Shown here one piece after another: positions 8,234 to 16,630 of a DNA stretch of 64,000 bases (positions are counted from its first letter, which is position 1; each line of letters opens with the position of its first letter). Origin of the DNA: Anatilimnocola aggregata (GTDB lineage Bacteria > Planctomycetota > Planctomycetia > Pirellulales > Pirellulaceae). The position numbers were made by a program, and so were the translations under genes. The notes below the pieces were generated by a model, which had not been told where the DNA came from, made no database searches, and saw only the letters and a list, made by a program, of their open reading frames with translations. The stretch lies in NCBI RefSeq assembly GCF_007747655.1, contig NZ_CP036274.1, forward strand, positions 992,001-1,056,000, in the 5' to 3' direction.

Positions 8234-9946
8234 TTATCCGCGCAGCGTCTCGCTGGTAACGGGCTGACTGGCGAGCTTCGCCGGCAAGGTAAGGACGAAT
8301 TTGCTGCCAGTGCCCGGAATGCTACTGACAATAATTTCGCCGCCATGTTCGCGCAGAATCTTCTGACTGACCGGCAGGCCGAGTCCCGTACCGCGGGCCC
8401 CTTTGCGAGACTCGAACACCGAGAAGATTTTTTGAATGTCTTCGGGAGCAATTCCTTCGCCGTTGTCTTCGACGACGATGTCGGTCGTTTTTTCCGTCTG
8501 GTTGTAATCGATCCGCAAAGTCACGCGCGCGGCCTCCCGCTTTTCACAAGCGTCGATCGCGTTGGTGACGATATTCAAGATTGCGCGGTGCATCAGGTCG
8601 GCATCGAACAGCAGCATGGGAACATCGGCGCTCGGGCTGAACTGCAACAGCACGCCAGCTTCTTGAGCCCGCGTCTGCATCAGTTCCACCACGTCGGCTA
8701 TGGTTTCGTTCATGTCGGCCCGCTGCAGATCGGGCTCGCGTTCCTTGCTGAACGTGAGCATGTCCATCACCAGATTCGAAATCCGTTCCTGATTTTTTTC
8801 GACAATGCGCCAACCGCGGCGGACGACATCGTTCTCGCCGACTTTCAGCCCTTCTTCAATCAAGTAGCTGCCGCCGCGAATGCCTTGCAGAATGTTTTTG
8901 ATGTGATGCGACAGCGTGGCAATCGTCTGCCCCACCGCTGCCAGGCGTTCGGCCTGCACCATTGCCGAGTAGTACGAAGTGTCTTCCACCGCGAGTGCCG
9001 CCTGGTGACCAATGGCGACCATCAATTTCAAGTGCTCTTCGGTGAAGCGATTGGGAGACTTCTGCGTGAGCAGTTTGGCGGGTGGCGTGTAGGTATCGAT
9101 GTAAATGACACCGACGGTGCCGTATCGCCCTTGCAGTGGCACGCAGATGGCCTCGCGCACGCCGGCCTGCACAATGCTCGCCGCATGATCCCAGCGTTCG
9201 TCCTCGCGAGCGTCGCTGGTTAGCACTCCCTCTTTATTTTGCACCACGTAATCGAGAATCGTGCGGCTGACGGTCAGACGCTCGTCGCTCTTTTCTCCCT
9301 GCCGATTCCGGCTCGAGGTCGGTGTCAATTCGCCGGTCTCTTGATCGACGATCATGATGCAGCCGCGATCAGCTTCGACCCATTCGAAGATTAGTTCCAA
9401 AATGCGCTGCAGGAGTTGATCGATATCGAGTGTGTGACTGACGGCTAGAGCCGTGCGATACATGATTTGCAGATTACTGCGAGCCCGCGCGAGCCAAGGG
9501 CTATCGGACGAACTGGGAGGCGCGAGGAGCATGCTACCTTGCTCGCGGCTCATCGATTTGACGATCCGCGACTCCGCAGCCATTCGCTTGGTGCCGATGA
9601 TATCGACAGGATTCGACAAATGCTCGAAGGCGGCCGAGGCAGTTTCGGTAAACAGCAGCAGCGTGCGACCGATCAACAGCCTGTCGCCGGTGCGCAAGTA
9701 ATGCTCGCCGATCCGCTGGTCGTTCACATAGGTGCCGTTGGAACTCTGCAGGTCGACGACGCAGTAGCCCCCCGGCTCACCTTCGGATGTGAGGGAGTCG
9801 CGGACCTCGGCATGTCGGCGCGAGACTTCGTTATCCGCGAGTTGAATGCGGTTCGATTCATCGCGTCCGAGTGTTTGTGGGTAGCCGGGACGCAGCTCGT
9901 ATCGTTTGCCGCGGTCGCGACCTTGCATGACAAAAAGCGTGGCCAT
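8234..9946 (-). CDS. FHA-GAF sensor histidine kinase
   Basis: A 570-residue soluble kinase. Residues 1-100 form an FHA phosphothreonine-binding domain with the expected GR, SRRH (about 42-45) and NGT (about 70-72). Residues about 165-325 look like a GAF domain (EADRGCIMIVDQETGEL; GVREAICVPLQGRYGTVGVIYID). The H-box is TLSHHIKNILQG, with probable phosphorylated His347. The C-terminus is an HATPase domain with NIVTNAIDAC, DNGEGIAPED and GTGLGLPVSQ. There is no membrane segment, so it should sense an internal ligand or a Thr-phosphorylated partner. No response regulator is adjacent. It is followed immediately by hrpB. FHA input on a histidine kinase is a known but less common arrangement that links Ser/Thr phosphorylation to two-component signalling. 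Confidence 0.93.
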   Translation of the reverse strand: MATLFVMQGRDRGKRYELRPGYPQTLGRDESNRIQLADNEVSRRHAEVRDSLTSEGEPGGYCVVDLQSSNGTYVNDQRIGEHYLRTGDRLLIGRTLLLFTETASAAFEHLSNPVDIIGTKRMAAESRIVKSMSREQGSMLLAPPSSSDSPWLARARSNLQIMYRTALAVSHTLDIDQLLQRILELIFEWVEADRGCIMIVDQETGELTPTSSRNRQGEKSDERLTVSRTILDYVVQNKEGVLTSDAREDERWDHAASIVQAGVREAICVPLQGRYGTVGVIYIDTYTPPAKLLTQKSPNRFTEEHLKLMVAIGHQAALAVEDTSYYSAMVQAERLAAVGQTIATLSHHIKNILQGIRGGSYLIEEGLKVGENDVVRRGWRIVEKNQERISNLVMDMLTFSKEREPDLQRADMNETIADVVELMQTRAQEAGVLLQFSPSADVPMLLFDADLMHRAILNIVTNAIDACEKREAARVTLRIDYNQTEKTTDIVVEDNGEGIAPEDIQKIFSVFESRKGARGTGLGLPVSQKILREHGGEIIVSSIPGTGSKFVLTLPAKLASQPVTSETLRG

Positions 9947-10103
9947 CGCCGCATTGTAAGGTTTTGGGCAAGGGGAGTGTCAACGCAGGGTGAATCGAGT
10001 CTTCACCAGCCGACAATGAGGGGCTTTTGCAAGTTGCAGGGTGCGATTTCGGCCGATACTTCCCCGCCCCAAGAACTGGGAAGAACCGTATGATGGAGGT
10101 GAG

Positions 10104-11222
10104 ATGAAAACAGATTGCCTGATTGTCGGCGGCGGGGTGATTGGCTTGTCGTTAGCCTGGCAATTGGCGCTGCGCGGTCGTAAGGTGCGAATCATCGACC
10201 GTCAGGCCCCCGCGCGAGAAGCCAGTTGGGCCGGAGCGGGCATTCTCCCCCCAGCGAGTCGAACTGCGCTGGCACATCCGCTCGATCAATTGCGCGGCTG
10301 GAGTTACGAATTGCATGCGGAGTGGGCCATTACGCTCCGGCAGCAAACAGGCATTGATACCGGTTACCGCCAGTGTGGCGGGCTCTATGTGGCGCGGGCT
10401 GCGGGAGAAGCAGCAGCCTTGTCTGCCTGGGCCGCCACCCAGCGCGAAGAAGAAGTGACCGTGACGCAATTGTCGCTCGACGAGTTGGCTCGGTTGGAGC
10501 CTGAACTGGCGAAGTCGAATCCGCCAGCTCTGCCCATTCGCACCGCCTGGTTGCTCCCCGCTGAATGTCAGTTACGCAATCCTCACTATCTGCAGGCGCT
10601 GCTCAAGGTTTGCGAGCAACAGGGCGTAGAGATCGTTGCCGATTGCGAAGTGCAGGATTTCGTGATTGAGAATAGTCGCTTGCAAGCGATAGTTACTTCG
10701 CAAGGATCGATCTCTGCCGAACAAGTCTGCGTGACTTCAGGAGCCTGGACGGGGCAACTATTGCAAAAATTGGGGCTGAAGATCGGCGTAGTGCCGATCC
10801 GCGGTCAGATGGTTTTGTTTCGCTGCGCACATTCACCGCTGCGGACCATTGTCAACGAAGGGCCTCGCTATCTAGTGCCGCGCAACGACGGCCGTTTGCT
10901 AGTCGGTTCGACCGAAGAAGAAGCGGGCTTCGACAAACGAACGACGCCCGAGGCCATTGCCGAATTGATTTCACTCGCGCGCACCTGGCTACCATCGCTG
11001 GCAAATGCCGAAGTCGAACAAACTTGGGCTGGGCTCCGGCCCGCATCGTTCGATGGGTTTCCCTACCTGGGTGCAATTCCAGGTGTCGCCAATGCCTTCG
11101 TCGCGGCGGGGCACTATCGCAGTGGTCTGTATCTTTCACCAGGGACCGCTATCGTCATGGCACAGTTGATGTGCAAAGAAGCTTGCAGCATCAACCTGTC
11201 GCCATTTTCCGTGGGGCGATAA
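10104..11222 (+). CDS. thiO: Glycine oxidase ThiO-like FAD-dependent amino-acid oxidase
   Basis: A 372-residue DAO-family flavoenzyme that would oxidise glycine to an imine for the thiazole of thiamine. The FAD dinucleotide fold opens the protein (DCLIVGGGVIGLSLAWQLA). WAGAGILPPAS and the C-terminal WAGLRPASFDGFPYLGAIPG with AAGHYRSGLYLSP are typical of ThiO. The start at 10104 is chosen because GGAGGTGAG precedes it at ideal spacing; an upstream in-frame start at 10041 would add 21 residues before the FAD motif. No other thiamine gene lies in the window, so related D-amino-acid or sarcosine oxidase activity remains possible. It is convergent with the DUF1080 gene. Confidence 0.85.
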   Translation: MKTDCLIVGGGVIGLSLAWQLALRGRKVRIIDRQAPAREASWAGAGILPPASRTALAHPLDQLRGWSYELHAEWAITLRQQTGIDTGYRQCGGLYVARAAGEAAALSAWAATQREEEVTVTQLSLDELARLEPELAKSNPPALPIRTAWLLPAECQLRNPHYLQALLKVCEQQGVEIVADCEVQDFVIENSRLQAIVTSQGSISAEQVCVTSGAWTGQLLQKLGLKIGVVPIRGQMVLFRCAHSPLRTIVNEGPRYLVPRNDGRLLVGSTEEEAGFDKRTTPEAIAELISLARTWLPSLANAEVEQTWAGLRPASFDGFPYLGAIPGVANAFVAAGHYRSGLYLSPGTAIVMAQLMCKEACSINLSPFSVGR

Positions 11223-11316
11223 GCCTGGGTCGGGGCAATTCTCAGGGCAGCGATTGCCTGCTAAAGACAACACGAAGCTGCCCGAAAAACTTCCCGACCT
11301 TGCTCATGCGCGGTGC

Positions 11317-12060
11317 TTAGTTTTGCTTGAGCCGGACGTTCTTGAACTCGACCGTCATCGGCGGACCGGCATGAATCTGCAATGCGAGGATGCCGCGGGC
11401 GGCCGAGTTCTTGGGATCGTTGTCGACGATGTCGACGGTTTGCACGCCATTCAGGAAGTGCTGGATGTGGTTCCCCTTGGCGATGATTACGTAGTCGTTC
11501 CAATCCGACTTCTTATAGGTCTTGCCGATGGCATCTTTCTCGCCAAGTTTGCCGACGACTTTGGGCTTGCCATCTTCACCGACCTCAACTTTGTCTCCAA
11601 CGTTACACAAATAGCCGCGCCCCTTTTCGTGATAGAGGAAGCCGACCTTCCCCGGGGTGTCTTCGACTTCAGCCTGATAGCCCGAGACAACCCACTGATT
11701 TACTTCGCCTTGCTTCGGAGGCAGCACTTTCGCCCGGTATTGCACGCCCGAGTTGCCGCCGGCAATTCGGAACGACAGCCGCAATTCAAAATCCCCCAGT
11801 TCACCGTCCTTCCACACGAGGAAGGTATTTCCCTTGGTCTGATTCTCGGAGGTCGTCTGCCCGCGGACGACGCCATCTTTGAACGACCAAAGACGCATGT
11901 CTCCTTCCCAGCCTGTCAGATCTTTGCCGTTGAACAACTGCTTCATCTCGGCCGGTTCAGCGGGAGCTGCGGGCGAAGGGCCATCAGCTGCCAGGAGTTG
12001 AGAGGCGAGCAGCAGCGCACTGCAGGCTGCCAAAACGAACGGACGAAGTAAACAACGCAT
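11317..12060 (-). CDS. Secreted DUF1080 (3-keto-disaccharide hydrolase-like) protein
   Basis: A 247-residue exported protein with a clear signal peptide (LLRPFVLAACSALLLASQLLA). The mature part matches the DUF1080 concanavalin-like fold by its opening LFNGKDLTGWEG. Further support comes from WSFKDGVVRGQT, FELRLSFRIAGGNSGVQYRA, SDWNDYVIIAKGNHIQHFLNG and the closing GILALQIHAGPPMTVEFKNVRL. Members of this family, very abundant in planctomycetes, act on oxidised disaccharides or bind glycans. The start has CGGAG about 8 bases upstream. It stands alone, convergent with thiO and divergent from the next hypothetical. The exact substrate cannot be told from sequence. Confidence 0.92.
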   Translation of the reverse strand: MRCLLRPFVLAACSALLLASQLLAADGPSPAAPAEPAEMKQLFNGKDLTGWEGDMRLWSFKDGVVRGQTTSENQTKGNTFLVWKDGELGDFELRLSFRIAGGNSGVQYRAKVLPPKQGEVNQWVVSGYQAEVEDTPGKVGFLYHEKGRGYLCNVGDKVEVGEDGKPKVVGKLGEKDAIGKTYKKSDWNDYVIIAKGNHIQHFLNGVQTVDIVDNDPKNSAARGILALQIHAGPPMTVEFKNVRLKQN

Positions 12061-12180
12061 GAGGCAAACTCCGGAAGTTGAGAGGAATCTTTCGTTAGGT
12101 ACGACTTTCGTCTACGGTTAACGTAACCTCGCGGAGAGTGGGAGGCGAGAGGCGAAGGATGCGAGAATCCGAGGATTGCA

Positions 12181-12921
12181 ATGCAGCTAAAGTCGAAGAC
12201 GCCCGCGCGAGCCATCACTTCACCCGCAATCAAGTTTGTGGCGAAGGTTGAGCCGGTGAAAGAAGTCACCTTACACGGCAGTGGCGACCTGGCCTTCTGG
12301 CAAGATCGCCTCGCTGCGGAGTCGTTACAGCCGTTGCCACGTGAGGGTCGCGCTCAGTTGTTCATCAGTGCGACCGAAGCGAGGTTTATGGGCCTCACCT
12401 TTCGTGAGTGCATCATTGGCATTCAGGTGGTGCGCGCAAGTCACGCGAACAGTGGCGACGGTGCAATGTTTTTGCTCCATGCCTGGAACTCGCTCCGAGC
12501 CTTTGCTTGGATCGAGCGAAACCTCTTCAACACACCTTATTATCCCGGACAGATTGTCGTCGATCCAACCGCACCGGCCAGACTGCAACTGAGCGAGAGC
12601 GGAGTGGAAGTTATTGCGGCGAACATTGGCACCACACGTCAACCGACGGAAATTGCCGAGGAGGCGTGGCAAGGACCGATCTATCTGCCGACGAGCAACG
12701 GTGGTGCGCAGAAGCTGTTTATCGCCCGCCTGTCTGGACAAACAGAACACTTTCCGTTTCATGCCGCTGAAGATCAATTCTTGCTTCAGCCTGCGGCGAC
12801 CTGTCCGGTCATCAGGCAACTCAGCGAGTCTCATTTCACTCCAAACGCCTGGCACATTCGTCAGGCAGCGGCCCATGCCAAGTCGAAGACGTACCGCGTG
12901 AGTGACTTTTTGCGAGCTTGA
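12181..12921 (+). CDS. Hypothetical protein, 246 residues
   Basis: A cytosolic protein without signal peptide. It looks mostly beta-structured, with conserved-looking blocks such as ISATEARFMGLTFRE, FLLHAWNSLRAFAWIE and the Asn/Pro-rich NTPYYPGQIVVDP. It ends in a basic alpha-helical tail. No catalytic signature is evident and I do not recognise the family. The start has a CGAGG sequence six bases upstream. It stands divergent from the DUF1080 gene, with a 120-base gap that must hold both promoters. Function unknown. Confidence 0.75.
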   Translation: MQLKSKTPARAITSPAIKFVAKVEPVKEVTLHGSGDLAFWQDRLAAESLQPLPREGRAQLFISATEARFMGLTFRECIIGIQVVRASHANSGDGAMFLLHAWNSLRAFAWIERNLFNTPYYPGQIVVDPTAPARLQLSESGVEVIAANIGTTRQPTEIAEEAWQGPIYLPTSNGGAQKLFIARLSGQTEHFPFHAAEDQFLLQPAATCPVIRQLSESHFTPNAWHIRQAAAHAKSKTYRVSDFLRA

Positions 12922-13086
12922 GTGCCGGTGGCATTGGCCGGCTTGTCACGAATTACGGTCAAACTGCTCTGGGCGCGGTTGGGCACTTCTGCGATGGTCC
13001 GACCCTCGTCTCTCGCCAGCAGTGGCGGTTGTACGTCAGTTCATGTCGGTAACTATGCAGTCAAGTTGTTGCCTGGAGGCACGCTC

Positions 13087-13647
13087 ATGTTTTTTGCAAT
13101 GTCAACCGCTCGCCGATCCCGGTTCGCACTCTCGCTAGCCAGTTTTGCACTGGCGCTGATTGCAGTGCCCGCTTATGGTCAGGCCCCAACCAGCGGTTGG
13201 AAGATGCCGAATCTCAATCCCTTTCAAAGCAAAACTAGTGGCCCGGCGACCGGCCGCGTCAGCGATACCAGCAAGCCGCTCGTCCCACCCGTCCTCAATC
13301 CGTTCAAGCTGATTCCGGGCAGCGGTGGCAAGACTTCTTCTAGTTCGTATGCGAAGCCGCAAGGCCCGACGACCTGGCAGAAGGTGACCGGACCTCCGAA
13401 GCGGCTGGCTCGGCAGACTGCTGATTTTCTTAACCCGTTCGACGATGCCACTCCCGCTCCGCGCGATGAGCGGGTCACCGGCAGCAACACACTGTTCAAC
13501 AGCCAGGCCAATCAACGAGCATCAAAGCCGGGCACCAAAGAAGGGACCAGTCGCTCGTGGTTGCCAGGCTGGGGCGGCGGCAGAGCGGCCGAGTCGAAGC
13601 CAAAGACAGTGAATGAGTTCCTCGCCCAGCCGCAAATCGAACCTTAA
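13087..13647 (+). CDS. Secreted Pro/Ser-rich hypothetical protein
   Basis: A 186-residue protein with a signal peptide (FALSLASFALALIAVPAYG) and a low-complexity, Pro/Ser/Lys/Gly-rich mature part. The segment NLNPFQ recurs in variant form as LNPFKLIPGS and FLNPFDDATP, so an LNPF-type motif occurs three times. The frame extends upstream to 12922, but GGAGG seven bases before the ATG at 13087 and the position of the signal peptide fix the start. Nothing suggests catalysis. It may be a small envelope or surface protein. Confidence 0.75.
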   Translation: MFFAMSTARRSRFALSLASFALALIAVPAYGQAPTSGWKMPNLNPFQSKTSGPATGRVSDTSKPLVPPVLNPFKLIPGSGGKTSSSSYAKPQGPTTWQKVTGPPKRLARQTADFLNPFDDATPAPRDERVTGSNTLFNSQANQRASKPGTKEGTSRSWLPGWGGGRAAESKPKTVNEFLAQPQIEP

Positions 13648-13772
13648 GGATTTCGGCTTCATTTCTTTGTGCGGGAATTCTTAATACCCCGTACGTTACA
13701 AGCCTGTGCGACTCGCACTAGAATCGGAGCGGCAACCTCTTCAAGGTGTTCCGCTCCGAAAGTCTGCGCGTC

Positions 13773-14363
13773 ATGCTTGGCCGGCTTGTCACTCTCGAAA
13801 CCTATATGAATGCCATGCAAGCCCATCTGGCCAAAAACCAGCTGGAGGAAGCAGGCATTCGTTGCGTGCTGGCCGATGAAGTGATGGTCTCCATGTACTG
13901 GCATCTCTCGAATGCCATGGGCGGAATCAAATTGCAGGTCGCCGAAGAAGACCTGGAGCGCGCGGCAGGTGTGCTAGATGCCCTCGAACAAAAACGTCGC
14001 GATGGTGATGCCGACGATGATCAGTCGGCAGCTTCTGAACGACAGGCACAAGCCGCCGACGACGAACCACTGGCTGAGTCCAAGGTGGGCGACCCAGACG
14101 ACGAAGAGGAACCGCGCCTGAACGAGCGCGAGCAAAATGTCGAGCGAGCTTACCGCGCGACGCTCGTGGGCTTCATGCTCTTGCCCGTCCAGTTTTATGC
14201 GACCTGGCTCTTGCTGAGCGTGTGGCAAGCCGACGATCCCATTCGTCCTGCACTGCGCCGCAAACTACGGTGGGCGATTGCCCTGAACATACCTCTGGTG
14301 CTGCTGGCGACGGTCGTCGTGCTGGTGGTTATGCGGTTTCATCTCGATGAGATGGTTGGTTGA
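13773..14363 (+). CDS. DUF2007-domain membrane protein
   Basis: About 196 residues. The N-terminus (LVTLETYMNAMQAHLAKNQ; AGIRCVLADE) matches the DUF2007 fold, a small ACT-like domain proposed to bind signals. It continues with LQVAEEDLERAAGVLDAL. A highly charged Asp/Glu linker follows, then two membrane segments (about FMLLPVQFYATWLLLSVW and ALNIPLVLLATVVVLVVM). A GTG start nine codons upstream (13746) is possible, but DUF2007 proteins usually begin as here. It lies 36 bases before the next gene in the same direction, so the two may be cotranscribed. The role is unknown; the fold points to sensing. Confidence 0.75.
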   Translation: MLGRLVTLETYMNAMQAHLAKNQLEEAGIRCVLADEVMVSMYWHLSNAMGGIKLQVAEEDLERAAGVLDALEQKRRDGDADDDQSAASERQAQAADDEPLAESKVGDPDDEEEPRLNEREQNVERAYRATLVGFMLLPVQFYATWLLLSVWQADDPIRPALRRKLRWAIALNIPLVLLATVVVLVVMRFHLDEMVG

Positions 14364-14399
14364 CCGGTCGTCACGGTGCCTGGCGAATGAGGCCAATGG

Positions 14400-15002
14400 A
14401 TGAATACCGATTGGGTAGTACAAATCAGCAAGTTGGGTGGCAACCACGTTTTGAAATATGCGGTCCTGTACCGAGCGATTCCAGCAACCTACCTGCAAGT
14501 GATGCAGGCGTGGCAGCAGGACGAAGATTTTCGCAGCACCTTCAATCGGTGGCTGGCGGACGTGCCATACGATTCCTTTCGCTGGGAAACACCGCCGCTC
14601 ATTAGCAGTAACATCGAGCGCGATTTCGAGTTCGTCGTGGTTGATAGCCCAGGACTGGCTCCGCGAGCGGATCGGCAGGCATTTTCCGAGTACTTCAATC
14701 TCGCCCAGGAAAGCGAGGCTGTCGTTACCTTTCCTAACTTGGGCCGAAATGCAGTTCTCATTGTGCCGTGTCCCCTGGGGCCAGATCGTGCCTACGCTCA
14801 TCTTGGCGCTTTCGTCCGCACTGCTTCACCCGAGCAATGTAGCCAGCTTTGGCAGGATGTCGGCCTAGCATTGGAGACTCGAATCGGTCAGAAGCCAGTC
14901 TGGCTAAGCACGGCAGGAGCAGGCGTATCTTGGCTCCACGTGCGACTCGATGATCAGCCCAAGTACTACAGCCACGGTCCTTATCGAGTTCCACCGACAT
15001 AG
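14400..15002 (+). CDS. Hypothetical protein, 200 residues
   Basis: A soluble protein without signal peptide. A recognisable block is FPNLGRNAVLIVPCPLGP followed by YAHLGAFVRTAS and LWQDVGLAL. It ends in a compact segment with WLSTAGAGVSWLHVRLDDQP, where a Trp-Leu-His motif and a conserved-looking YYSHGPYR sit close to the C-terminus. I recall similar uncharacterised proteins in several phyla but cannot name the family with confidence. A GAGG sequence precedes the ATG by seven bases. It is convergent with the nitrate operon, whose last gene ends 33 bases away. Confidence 0.75.
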   Translation: MNTDWVVQISKLGGNHVLKYAVLYRAIPATYLQVMQAWQQDEDFRSTFNRWLADVPYDSFRWETPPLISSNIERDFEFVVVDSPGLAPRADRQAFSEYFNLAQESEAVVTFPNLGRNAVLIVPCPLGPDRAYAHLGAFVRTASPEQCSQLWQDVGLALETRIGQKPVWLSTAGAGVSWLHVRLDDQPKYYSHGPYRVPPT

Positions 15003-15034
15003 GTTCGTGTGGGCTGTCGACAGTGGTAACCTGC

Positions 15035-16630
15035 TTAATAAACATCCTTGTGATATCGCTTGTCCTTGGCCATCTGAGCGACGTACTGCTTGGCCTCGGC
15101 TGCGGTCTTGCCCCCTTGAGTCATCACGATGGCTTGCAGGACTTGATCGACGTCGGCGGCCATTTTTTTGGCATCGCCACAGACGAAGAAATGAGCTCCT
15201 TGTTGCAGCCACTGCCACAGGTCGGCCGCGTTGTCGAGCATCTTGTGTTGCACGTACAGCTTCTCGGCCTGGTCGCGCGAAAAAGCCAGATCAAGGCGGG
15301 AGAGGACGCCTTGATCCAGCCAAAGCGACAGTTCGTCGCGATAGAGGAAGTCGTAATCGAAATGCTGATTACCAAAGAAGAGCCAGGCTGGTCCCTTGAG
15401 GCCAAGCGCCTGGCGCTCTTGCAAAAATGCGCGGAACGGCGCGATGCCGGTTCCCGGCCCGACCATGATGACGGGTGTGGTGGGATCGCTGGGCAAGCGG
15501 AACTTCGGTGAGGGCTGCACGAACACGCGCACGTCATCGCCGGGGAGCGAGCGGACGCCGAGAAAGTGAGAAGCCACGCCATGTTTCCAGCGCCCTTGGC
15601 TTTCGTACTTCACCACACCAACCGTCAACGTGACCTGCTTGGGGTTTGCCAGTTGCGATGACGAAATGGAATAGAGTCGTGGTTGCAAGCGGGTGAGTGC
15701 CGCGAGGAAGTCGTCGAGCGAAGGGCGGGCCGAAGGAAACTTGGCGAGCAGTTCGGCAAGGTCGTAGCCGAGCAATTCGCTGCCACCTTCGGCAACGGCT
15801 GCGGCGAGCGTTTCTCGTTCACCTGGAACCTGAGCATGCTTGGCTAGTAGTTCCAACAGATCGGGGCGCGATCGCGCGAGTGTTACTTCATTCGCCAAGA
15901 CGTCGGCGATTCGCCTGGTTTCGCCCGAAATGTTCTTTACCGGTTCGTCGCCGCTGGCTCCGAGTTGCTGTAGCACCTCTTTCACCAATTCGGGGCAATT
16001 TACAGGCAATATGCCGAGGCTATCGCCGGCCTGGTAAGCAATGCCCGAATCGAGCAGGTCGATGACAACGTGCCGGGTATCTTTGGGAGCATCGATTTGA
16101 GTCAACCGCTCGTTGCTTATGAGCTTGGCGGCGAAAGGACTCGTGCGCGAGTACTTTTGTGGAGCGGGCGCGGCATGACCGTTCGTTCCCTTGGCATGCC
16201 CATTTGTAGCGGGAGCGGGCTTGCTGTTGTTGATCGACAGCAACTGCTTGAGCGCTTTGGCGGTGTCGTTGCCACCGGGCGAGCAGCGGGTGAGATCTTT
16301 TTCTTCGCCACGGGCAATCGCTTCGGAATACGTCTGGCATAGATAGCCGCAAGCGCCGCAGTCGAGCTGAGCCATGGCTGCCATGAGCTGACGCTCGATC
16401 GGCTTGCCTTCCGCCAAGGTCAACCGCTCGGCGATGGGTAGCGTCGAATCGTGCCACGGAAAGTCTTCTTCGGCGGCGATGGCCGGTGGACTGGTCGCGG
16501 GCATCGATCCGCCCGCGATTGGCGATTGCGATTGACCACTCAAGATCGCGGCGAAAAAACCATTCAGCCAGGCACGCTGCTGCGGATTGAACGGAGCTGA
16601 TTCGGGAATGACTGGGACGTTTGTAATCAT
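15035..16630 (-). CDS. CysJ-like FAD/NADPH reductase with an RnfB-type Fe-S domain
   Basis: A 531-residue reductase, last gene of the nitrate operon, overlapping nirA by ATGA. Near the N-terminus FNPQQRAWLNGFFAA resembles the first helix of CysJ. A cysteine cluster follows (DCGACGYLCQ, then TRCSPGG about 20 residues later), the pattern of the RnfB/CdhD-type 4Fe-4S domain. The rest is a ferredoxin-NADP-reductase-like module with FAD motif RLYSISSS, NADPH motif GPGTGIAPFR, FFGNQHFDYDFLY, FFVCGDAKKM and the CysJ-like end KRYHKDVY. The flavodoxin domain of true CysJ is absent. It probably passes electrons from NADPH to NirA, directly or through ferredoxin (inference). It might also serve sulfite reduction. 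Confidence 0.85.
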   Translation of the reverse strand: MITNVPVIPESAPFNPQQRAWLNGFFAAILSGQSQSPIAGGSMPATSPPAIAAEEDFPWHDSTLPIAERLTLAEGKPIERQLMAAMAQLDCGACGYLCQTYSEAIARGEEKDLTRCSPGGNDTAKALKQLLSINNSKPAPATNGHAKGTNGHAAPAPQKYSRTSPFAAKLISNERLTQIDAPKDTRHVVIDLLDSGIAYQAGDSLGILPVNCPELVKEVLQQLGASGDEPVKNISGETRRIADVLANEVTLARSRPDLLELLAKHAQVPGERETLAAAVAEGGSELLGYDLAELLAKFPSARPSLDDFLAALTRLQPRLYSISSSQLANPKQVTLTVGVVKYESQGRWKHGVASHFLGVRSLPGDDVRVFVQPSPKFRLPSDPTTPVIMVGPGTGIAPFRAFLQERQALGLKGPAWLFFGNQHFDYDFLYRDELSLWLDQGVLSRLDLAFSRDQAEKLYVQHKMLDNAADLWQWLQQGAHFFVCGDAKKMAADVDQVLQAIVMTQGGKTAAEAKQYVAQMAKDKRYHKDVY

